Assembly: GCA_017526045.1 (NCBI GenBank)
Contig: JAFXRX010000300.1
Coordinates: 1 to 5,160 of the forward strand
Direction: 5' to 3'
Length of the DNA stretch: 5,160 bases
Source of the DNA: Opitutales bacterium
GTDB lineage: Bacteria > Verrucomicrobiota > Verrucomicrobiia > Opitutales > Intestinicryptomonadaceae
Position numbers and translations under genes: made by a program. Positions 1-5,160 of the stretch are shown one piece after another. The first letter of the stretch is position 1. Each line of letters opens with the position of its first letter. The notes beneath the pieces were generated by a model that saw only the letters and a list, made by a program, of their open reading frames with translations, had not been told where the DNA came from and made no database searches.

Positions 1-710
1 GCTTTGACACTCACGCAAAAATTCCGGAGCACTTTTCAAATGTCGACAAGGCCGCGAAGGAAGGCGGCAACGTCGCCATAATTTCCGTCGGCTGGGACCC
101 CGGAATGTTCTCTTTGAACCGCCTCTACGCAAACGCGATTTTGACCGAAGGCAAAGACTACACTTTCTGGGGCAGGGGCGTAAGCCAGGGGCACTCCGAC
201 GCTGTCCGCAGAATAGAGGGCGTGCAGGACGCAAAGCAGTACACAATCCCCGTTGATTCCGCCCTGAAGTCGGTAAGAAACGGCGAAAATCCGGAGCTTT
301 CGACCCGCCAAAAGCACACGAGGGAATGCTTTGTTGTGTTGAAGCCCGGCGCGGACGCCAAAAAAGTCGAAAACGAAATCAAGACTATGCCCAACTACTT
401 TTCCGACTACGACACCACTGTGCATTTCATCTCGCAGGAGGAATTGGATAAGAACCACGCGGGCATTCCGCACGGCGGCTTCGTTTTCAGAAGCGGCTCG
501 ACAAACGGCGGCAAGAACCGCCACATCATCGAATACTCCTTGAAGCTCGACTCGAACCCCGAATTTACATCGTGCGTTCTGGTCGCGTACGCGAGGGCGG
601 CTTACAGGCTCTCCAAAGAGGGCGCGAAGGGCTGCAAGACAGTGTTCGACATTGCCCCCGCATATTTGAGCGCAAAAAGCGGCGAAGAGCTCAGAGCCAC
701 AATGCTTTGA
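1..710 (+). CDS. ddh: meso-diaminopimelate D-dehydrogenase (5' end outside window)
   Basis: The enzyme reversibly converts L-2-amino-6-oxopimelate (from tetrahydrodipicolinate), ammonium and NADPH to meso-diaminopimelate. This is the one-step dehydrogenase route to lysine and peptidoglycan precursors, and it acts in the cytoplasm. The frame is open from base 3 to the TGA at 708-710, giving 235 residues. The Corynebacterium glutamicum enzyme has 320, so about 88 residues, the NADP-binding Rossmann start, lie outside. I see GWDPGMFS (W at base 93), YTFWGRG (W at 168), SQGHSDAVRRI (Q at 186), IPHGG and LKLDSNPEFT. These match the substrate-pocket segments around W119/D120, W144, Q150, H244 and N270 of the C. 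glutamicum protein. The visible part is intact, with no frameshift. Most Asn codons are AAC, unlike the mixed AAT/AAC of the next gene, which may reflect higher expression. A strong terminator 18 bases after the stop separates it from the hydrolase gene. Identification is by remembered family sequence and is firm. Confidence 0.95.
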   Translation, partial: FDTHAKIPEHFSNVDKAAKEGGNVAIISVGWDPGMFSLNRLYANAILTEGKDYTFWGRGVSQGHSDAVRRIEGVQDAKQYTIPVDSALKSVRNGENPELSTRQKHTRECFVVLKPGADAKKVENEIKTMPNYFSDYDTTVHFISQEELDKNHAGIPHGGFVFRSGSTNGGKNRHIIEYSLKLDSNPEFTSCVLVAYARAAYRLSKEGAKGCKTVFDIAPAYLSAKSGEELRATML

Positions 711-728
711 TTTGATTTTCGCCTCGAT

Positions 729-768
729 AAAAAATCCCGAAACTCAAAAAGTTTCGGGATTTTTTTTT
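729..768 (+). terminator. Intrinsic terminator after ddh
   Basis: A perfect 16-bp inverted repeat (729-744 with 750-765) has a 5-base loop. Its core is ATCCCGAAACT / AGTTTCGGGAT, and an uninterrupted T-run covers 760-768. The outer pairs are A-T, so the upstream arm starts with an A-run and the hairpin could also stop transcription arriving on the minus strand. It lies just after the ddh stop, so it most likely ends the ddh transcript and insulates the hydrolase gene. Confidence 0.93.
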
Positions 769-795
769 GACATTTTTTTTCGTTTTTTTTAGCCT
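767..795 (+). promoter_or_regulatory. Weak sigma-70-like promoter candidate for the hydrolase gene
   Basis: A TTGACA hexamer at 767-772 matches the -35 consensus exactly, and a 17-base spacer puts TAGCCT at 790-795 in the -10 position (3 of 6 matches). The spacer is almost entirely T, and the -35 overlaps the T-run of the ddh terminator. Because that terminator should stop read-through, the hydrolase gene needs a promoter between about 765 and 834, and this is the best match I see. If the organism is Bacteroidota-like, its promoters follow another consensus (TTTG / TAnnTTTG), which I do not see clearly here. The TTGACA could be chance in T-rich DNA. Confidence 0.3.
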
Positions 796-828
796 GAAAA
801 TTCTTAAAACTTGCAAAATCTGAAAATT
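794..828 (+). repeat. Imperfect direct repeat in the hydrolase leader
   Basis: CTGAAAATT occurs at 794-802 and again at 820-828, with starts 26 bases apart. If a CTT insertion in the first copy is ignored, both copies continue with AAAAC. The repeat lies just upstream of the hydrolase start codon, where an operator or the 5' untranslated region would be. It may be a duplicated regulator site or simply low-complexity A-rich leader DNA. Confidence 0.35.
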
Positions 829-834
829 AAAACC

Positions 835-891
835 ATGAAAAAACTGCTTGCTTTGCTTGCGTCGATTGCCGCCGCAACTTTTGTTTTTGCC
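835..891 (+). other. Sec signal peptide of the GH2 hydrolase
   Basis: Residues 1-19 have a two-lysine start (MKK), a hydrophobic core of Leu, Ala and Ile, and a V-F-A ending that fits the small-x-Ala rule for signal peptidase I, with cleavage before D20. No cysteine follows the core, so there is no lipobox and the protein should not be a lipoprotein. The enzyme is therefore expected in the periplasm or outside the cell, unlike cytoplasmic LacZ. Confidence 0.85.
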
Positions 892-3800
892 GATTTAAAA
901 GGCTCTAACCCAACCGACAGCGCGTTTGTTTTCGAGGACATAGAAACGTTTAAGATAAACAAGGAAGAGCCGCGGGCGTTTTTCATTTCCTATCCCGATT
1001 TCGCCTCGGCGTCGAAAAAAATCGGCATAGAGGAGCTTGGGAATATTTACGAAACGCCAAATTACATGCTCCTAAACGGCGGGTGGAAATTTCTGTTTTT
1101 AAATTCCGCCGACGGGCTGAAGCCCGAGTATGTCGCGGCGAATTTCGACGACTCGAAGTGGGATAATATGGAAGTTCCCAACTCATGGCAGTGCGGCGGC
1201 TACGACAGAATTTTTTACGCCAATGTCCCCGCGGAATTTCAGTTCAATATGGACGGCTCGCGCAAAAAAGGCTACGAGGACAGCGGCGCGGACAACCCCA
1301 GCGAGTCGATTTTAAACCCGACAATTCCGCCCGACCACCGCCAGGCGGCAGTGTACCGCAGAAATTTTGCCCTGCCGAAAAACTGGCATGGCGGGGAAAT
1401 TTTCCTGCGCTTCAACGGCGTGCGCACGGGCTTTAAAGTCTATGTAAACGGCAAGTTCGCGGGGTATTCCGAGGACTCGTTCACTCCCGCGGAATTCGAC
1501 ATTTCAAGCCTCTTGAAAGAGGGCGAAAATTCGGTTTCTCTCATCGTTTACAAATACTCGACGGGCGGATTTTTCGAGATGCAGGACATGCCGCATTTGT
1601 CGGGGATAATCCGCGACGCCATGCTCATCCGCCGCCCGAAAGTGCATTTGCGCGACTACTTTTCTCCCGCGAAAATTTCAGAAGACTTGAAGTCGGCGGA
1701 GATTGATTTCGAGGCTTGCGTGCGCAATTTGTCGGGAGAGAGCGCGAAGAATTTTTCAATCCGCGCGGAAATTTTCGACGAAAATTCAAAGCCACTTTCC
1801 TCTTTTTTAATCGATGAAAAACTGCCCGAAATCAAGGCGGGAAGCGAAGTGAAATTCTCGAAAAAAATCCGCGTCAAAGACTTTAAATTGTGGTCGCCCG
1901 ACAAGCCGAACTTGTACGCGATTTTAATTTCCGTTTGCGGCGAAAGCGGCGAGGTTTTGGAAACTGTGCGCGCCGACTACGCCTTCAAAAAATTCGAAGT
2001 CAGGGGCACCGGCATATTTTTAAACGGCAAAAACGTTTTGTTTAAGGGCGTCAACCGCCACGACTGGTCGCCCGACAAGGGCAAGGCGTGCCCGTTTAAA
2101 TGGATGAAGCGCGACGCCGAAATGATGAAGCAAATCAACATCAACGCAGTCCGCACCTCGCACTACCCGAGCGACGATTTATTTTATATGCTTTGCGCGC
2201 GCTACGGGCTGATGGTCTTGGACGAATGCAACCAGGAGCAGCACGGCTGGCGCAATACAGCCCCGCTCGACTTCGACAAGTTCATACCCGCCAGCGTCGA
2301 CAGAATGCGCAATATGGTTTTGCGCGACAGAAACGTCCCGAGCGTCGTCATATTTTCGCTCGGCAACGAATCCGCGGGCAGGGTGGTGAAGGGCCACGGC
2401 GAAATGGCGAAGGTTGTTCGCGAGCTTTCGCCTTTGCACTACGTCCACTCCGAGGCGGAGTGCGGCGAAAAACTCGCGGGGCGCGACAACGGCTTTTCGG
2501 ACTTCGCTTCCCCAATGTACGGCGGCGTCGACAGAATGAACGGATATTTGCGCAATCAAAACAAAAAGTATCCGTTCTTTTTTTGCGAGTACGCGCACGC
2601 GATGGGCAATTCAATCGGAAACCTCAAAGGCAAGTGGGATTTGATAAGGGAAAACCAAGACTGCCTGCACGGCGGCTTTATTTGGGACTGGGTCGACCAG
2701 TCGCTTTTGCTGCCGCGCGAGAACGACCCCTCGAAGCTCTATTTTTCCGACGGGCGCGACTGGAATACAAAGCCCTCCGCGGGCAATTTTTGCCTAAACG
2801 GAATTGTGTTTGCCGATAGATCCCACTCCGCGAAATTTTACGAAGTCGGGCGGGTTTACCAGGACATACAGGTTTCGCGCCCCGATGAAAGCCGCCCGAA
2901 TTTTGTGAAAATTTCAAACGAATTTTACGAGACAAACTTAAACGAGTTTGACGCAATTCTTGAAGTCAGGGCAAACGGCAAAACTGTTTTTGAGCGCCAG
3001 CTGCCGCCAATCGATTTGCCCGCTGGCAAGAGCGCGGAGCTTGAATTGGACATTCCCGAATTCAAGGAAAACGCCGAATATTTTTACGCTCTTGAATTTC
3101 GCAGAAGAGCGCCGGCTTTGTTTGCGGATGCGGGGCAAGTTGTCTCGCGTACGCAGTTTTTCTTGAAGGACACGCGCACTTTTTCGGAGCTTAAAGCGAG
3201 GGGGCGCGGCGTATCCGTCTCGAAAAAAGACGGCGGGCTCGTTGTAAGCGCGGGAAGTTTTGTCTATGTTTTTGGCGAGAAGAGCGCGCGCCTTGAAAGC
3301 CTTAGATGCGGCTTCAAGCCCATGATTGTTTCGCCTTTGGATTTCGACATTTCAAGCGCTTTTATCGACAACGAGCGCGGCGGCGAAGTCGCGCGGGAAT
3401 TTAGAAGCCGCAATTTGGACAGGCTAAAAACTGTAAATCCTTCGCTTTCGTTTGAAAAATTGAAGGGCGGCGCGTTGAGGGTTTTCTGCAAAAAAATTCT
3501 CGCAAACGCCATGGGCGAGGGCTTTTTGTTTGAAACAGTCTACACGATTTTGCCCGACGCCACAATGCAGGTTTGCGCTTCCGCCCGCAAGATAAATTCG
3601 ACGCCCGAAAATTTGAAAGTGCCGCGGATTGGCGTAAAAATAGGGCTCTACCGCGAGCTTGAAAACGTCGAATACTACGGCCGCGGCTGGTTTGCGAATT
3701 ATGAGGATAGGAAAGAGGCGGCCGACGTAGGGCTTTACAAAAGCAATGTAGCCGACTTCTTCGAGGCGTTCCCGCGCCCGCAGGATACGGGCAACCGCGA

Positions 3801-4590
3801 GGAAGTGCGCTTCATGAAAATTTTCTCAAAAGACGGCTTTGGCGTTCAAATTATTGCCGAAAAAAATCCGCTGCCCATGGCTATTTTGCCTTACACGCAG
3901 GAGGAGCTTGCATCCGCAAAGCACCCGCACAATCTGCCCGAGCCTTCGCAAAACGAGCTGCGGATTGCCTGGCGCGTGCGCGGGCTTGGCAATAATTCAT
4001 GCGGGCCAACTACGCGCCCGCAATTCAAGCCGAGTTTCAAGGGCAAAGTTTGCTGGTCTTTCATTTTGAAGCCGCTTTTGCCGAATTCAAAAAATATTTC
4101 CGCGGACTGCGCTTTCCCGAAACCGCTTTCGTATTCGCCCTCGGAATCTCCCGAGAATTTGGAGGTTGAAAGCCTTGCGCCCAAGCCGCGCGGCAGGTGG
4201 GTTTCGGAAAACGCAAAAATAAAATATTCTTCGATAGACGAAAAGTGGTCGCCCAAAAAAGACAATCTGCTCTCGACGGGCGAGGGCGACTTTTCCTTCC
4301 ACACTTTAAAGGAGCAAAATCCGCATCTTGTTTTGGAGCTCGCTCGCCCCGAAAACATACTTTCAGTGGAAATTCTCAACCGCGCCGACGCCCGGGGCGA
4401 CAGGACAAGCCGACTTAGAATGTACGTATCAGCCGACGCGCAAAACTGGCGCAAGGTTTGGGAGGACGACGATTGCAAAGACTTCTGGCTTGCAGATTTC
4501 AAGACTCCCGTGCGCGCGAAGTTTATAAAGCTTGAAATGCAGAAGAACGAATTTTTCCACCTCAAACGCCTGCGCGTTTTCGCTGAGTAA
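835..4590 (+). CDS. Secreted LacZ-type GH2 beta-galactosidase-like glycoside hydrolase with C-terminal discoidin-like domain
   Basis: This is a retaining exo-glycosidase of family GH2, probably cutting terminal beta-D-galactose (or a related sugar) from glycans outside the cytoplasm. It has 1251 residues against 1023 in mature E. coli LacZ. Order: signal peptide 1-19; jelly-roll sugar-binding domain about 78-265; Ig-like domain about 268-388; TIM barrel about 390-670; second Ig-like domain (DUF4981 type) about 675-778; beta-galactosidase small-chain domain about 797-1082; Pro/Ser-rich linker to about 1119; F5/8 type C (CBM32-like) domain about 1120-1251. LacZ key residues are recognisable: acid/base E512 (SLGNES), nucleophile E585 (CEYAHAMGNS), magnesium site E468, H470 and E512 (NQEQHG), sodium site D251, F652 and N655, and pocket residues N130, H409, H443, Y562, H588 and W617. 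LacZ W999 is replaced by C1056. ATG 835 is chosen over in-frame TTG 811 because it starts the signal peptide cleanly. There is no Shine-Dalgarno sequence. It could have another GH2 exo-activity; the family call is firm, the substrate is not. Confidence 0.93.
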   Translation: MKKLLALLASIAAATFVFADLKGSNPTDSAFVFEDIETFKINKEEPRAFFISYPDFASASKKIGIEELGNIYETPNYMLLNGGWKFLFLNSADGLKPEYVAANFDDSKWDNMEVPNSWQCGGYDRIFYANVPAEFQFNMDGSRKKGYEDSGADNPSESILNPTIPPDHRQAAVYRRNFALPKNWHGGEIFLRFNGVRTGFKVYVNGKFAGYSEDSFTPAEFDISSLLKEGENSVSLIVYKYSTGGFFEMQDMPHLSGIIRDAMLIRRPKVHLRDYFSPAKISEDLKSAEIDFEACVRNLSGESAKNFSIRAEIFDENSKPLSSFLIDEKLPEIKAGSEVKFSKKIRVKDFKLWSPDKPNLYAILISVCGESGEVLETVRADYAFKKFEVRGTGIFLNGKNVLFKGVNRHDWSPDKGKACPFKWMKRDAEMMKQININAVRTSHYPSDDLFYMLCARYGLMVLDECNQEQHGWRNTAPLDFDKFIPASVDRMRNMVLRDRNVPSVVIFSLGNESAGRVVKGHGEMAKVVRELSPLHYVHSEAECGEKLAGRDNGFSDFASPMYGGVDRMNGYLRNQNKKYPFFFCEYAHAMGNSIGNLKGKWDLIRENQDCLHGGFIWDWVDQSLLLPRENDPSKLYFSDGRDWNTKPSAGNFCLNGIVFADRSHSAKFYEVGRVYQDIQVSRPDESRPNFVKISNEFYETNLNEFDAILEVRANGKTVFERQLPPIDLPAGKSAELELDIPEFKENAEYFYALEFRRRAPALFADAGQVVSRTQFFLKDTRTFSELKARGRGVSVSKKDGGLVVSAGSFVYVFGEKSARLESLRCGFKPMIVSPLDFDISSAFIDNERGGEVAREFRSRNLDRLKTVNPSLSFEKLKGGALRVFCKKILANAMGEGFLFETVYTILPDATMQVCASARKINSTPENLKVPRIGVKIGLYRELENVEYYGRGWFANYEDRKEAADVGLYKSNVADFFEAFPRPQDTGNREEVRFMKIFSKDGFGVQIIAEKNPLPMAILPYTQEELASAKHPHNLPEPSQNELRIAWRVRGLGNNSCGPTTRPQFKPSFKGKVCWSFILKPLLPNSKNISADCAFPKPLSYSPSESPENLEVESLAPKPRGRWVSENAKIKYSSIDEKWSPKKDNLLSTGEGDFSFHTLKEQNPHLVLELARPENILSVEILNRADARGDRTSRLRMYVSADAQNWRKVWEDDDCKDFWLADFKTPVRAKFIKLEMQKNEFFHLKRLRVFAE

Positions 4591-4612
4591 AAATTTTTTA
4601 ACTGCCGCGCGC

Positions 4613-4647
4613 AAAAAAATCCGCCCTTTCTTCGGGGGCGGATTTTT
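4613..4647. terminator. Bidirectional intrinsic terminator between the convergent hydrolase and glnN genes
   Basis: A perfect 12-bp inverted repeat (AAAAATCCGCCC at 4615-4626 with its complement at 4636-4647) encloses a loop that can shrink to about five bases with two G-T pairs. The plus strand ends in T5 (4643-4647). Read on the minus strand, the A-run at 4613-4619 becomes T7. The hairpin sits in the 70-base gap between the two convergent stop codons, so it can end the hydrolase transcript (22 bases after its stop) and the glnN transcript (13 bases after its stop). The minus-strand U-tract is the longer one. Confidence 0.88.
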
Positions 4648-4660
4648 ACGTTTATTGCGT

Positions 4661-5160
4661 TTAGTAAATGAAAAGAAGCTCGCGGTATTTTGGCAGCGGC
4701 CAGAGCCAGTCTTCGACGATGCCTTCCGCTTCGTCCACGGACTTTCGAAGGGACGCCATTGCCTCTTTCACTTTTTCGATGTTGTTTTTCTTCGCAAATT
4801 CCGCTTCCAAAACCTTTACTTTCGCCGAAACTTCCGAAAGCGAGTTTGCCACGCTTTTGCCGATTTCGTCGAGCGCGTCGTTTTTCCAGGGCGAATTTGC
4901 CGAGGCCGCAAGGCGCGCGAGGTATGCGTTTATCGCGGGGATAATCATGGTGCGGGCCATGTTTATTGCAAGCCCAGCCTCGATTTGCACCTTGCGCGTG
5001 TACTCCTCAATAAACACTTCGTATCTGGAAACCATTTCTATGCGGTTTAGAACTCCGTACTTTTCGAAGAGCGCGATATTCTTTTCGTCCAAAAGCGGCT
5101 TGAGGGCTTCGGGGGTCGTGCGCAGGTTGGGTAGCCCGCGCCTCTTTGCCTCGTCCTTCC
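4661..5160 (-). CDS. glnN: Glutamine synthetase type III, C-terminal part (5' end outside window)
   Basis: GSIII makes glutamine from glutamate, ammonium and ATP in the cytoplasm and is a main ammonium-assimilating enzyme in Bacteroidota, cyanobacteria and some other phyla. The frame runs from base 5158 to the TAA at 4663-4661, giving 165 residues of a protein that is usually about 700 long. Only the family's own helical C-terminal domain is visible; the catalytic barrel lies outside. Diagnostic stretches are GLPNLRTTPEAL, LFEKYGVLN, SRYEVFIEEY, IEAGLAINMARTMIIPA and the C-terminal WPLPKYRELLF. A charged Lys/Glu/Ala-rich helical stretch between them (about 4710-4850) could form a coiled coil. 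The TTG at 5092 is an internal leucine codon and not a start, since homology continues upstream to the window edge. It converges on the hydrolase gene and has its own U-tract terminator, so the two are not co-transcribed. No interruption is seen. Confidence 0.93.
   Translation of the reverse strand, partial: KDEAKRRGLPNLRTTPEALKPLLDEKNIALFEKYGVLNRIEMVSRYEVFIEEYTRKVQIEAGLAINMARTMIIPAINAYLARLAASANSPWKNDALDEIGKSVANSLSEVSAKVKVLEAEFAKKNNIEKVKEAMASLRKSVDEAEGIVEDWLWPLPKYRELLFIY

Noticed and set aside
36..524. 162-codon minus-strand open frame
   Set aside because: It is antisense to ddh, which matches the known family throughout, and no homologous motif is visible in the antisense product.
2100..2819. 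239-codon open frame in another plus frame inside the hydrolase gene
   Set aside because: Its product is Arg-rich and low in structure, typical of a shifted reading of GC-rich coding DNA. The overlapped region encodes the catalytic TIM barrel with both active-site glutamates.
3891..4565. 224-codon open frame on the minus strand
   Set aside because: It lies wholly opposite the 3' part of the hydrolase gene. The plus frame here is clearly coding (small-chain and discoidin-like domains), and the antisense product shows no recognisable motif.
4588..4600. AT palindrome TAAAAATTTTTTA at the hydrolase stop
   Set aside because: It is short, A/T only and includes the stop codon. The GC-containing hairpin 15 bases on is a far better terminator, so I give this no separate role.
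4532..5050. 172-codon plus-strand open frame
   Set aside because: It runs across the terminator hairpin and antisense to the conserved glnN C-terminal domain, so it is a shadow.
5090..5092. TTG as start of a separate 143-residue minus-strand gene
   Set aside because: The frame stays open to the window edge and the upstream residues (NLRTTPEALKPLL) match glutamine synthetase III, so this is an internal leucine codon.

Overview
The window is a short chromosomal stretch that looks like housekeeping DNA with one large secreted glycosidase in it. The genes, left to right, are: the 3' part of a meso-diaminopimelate D-dehydrogenase gene (ddh, + strand, cut by the left edge); a complete 1251-residue secreted LacZ-type glycoside hydrolase family 2 enzyme (+ strand, 835-4590); and the C-terminal part of a type III glutamine synthetase gene (glnN, - strand, cut by the right edge). 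I found no RNA gene, insertion sequence, CRISPR array, attachment site or sign of gene decay.

The source is a bacterium. The hydrolase start has no Shine-Dalgarno sequence but an A-rich leader, the glutamine synthetase is the GSIII type, lysine/cell-wall precursor synthesis uses Ddh, and there is a large exported GH2 enzyme with a discoidin-like C-terminal module. Together these suggest a glycan-degrading Gram-negative of the Bacteroidota or the Verrucomicrobiota/Lentisphaerota group, perhaps gut-associated. This is inference from gene content and style; there is no rRNA or marker gene here to settle it.

Layout: ddh ends at 710 and is followed by a strong intrinsic terminator (729-768). A T-rich, possibly curved intergenic stretch (760-790) holds a weak promoter candidate and a 9-bp direct repeat ahead of the hydrolase start at 835. 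The hydrolase gene ends at 4590. It converges with glnN, which ends at 4661, and a hairpin at 4613-4647 with an A-run on one side and a T-run on the other can serve both genes. Each of the three genes therefore seems to be its own transcription unit on this side.

Ddh and GSIII both handle ammonium (reductive amination to meso-DAP, and glutamine synthesis). The hydrolase has a separate job outside the cytoplasm, releasing sugar from beta-galactoside-like glycans. The most informative sequence detail is in the hydrolase: the catalytic and metal-site residues of E. coli LacZ are all recognisable, but the tryptophan that forms the lactose glucose platform is replaced by cysteine, and a carbohydrate-binding-like domain is added at the C-terminus. 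Both suggest a glycan substrate other than free lactose. I do not see a previously undescribed system in this window.
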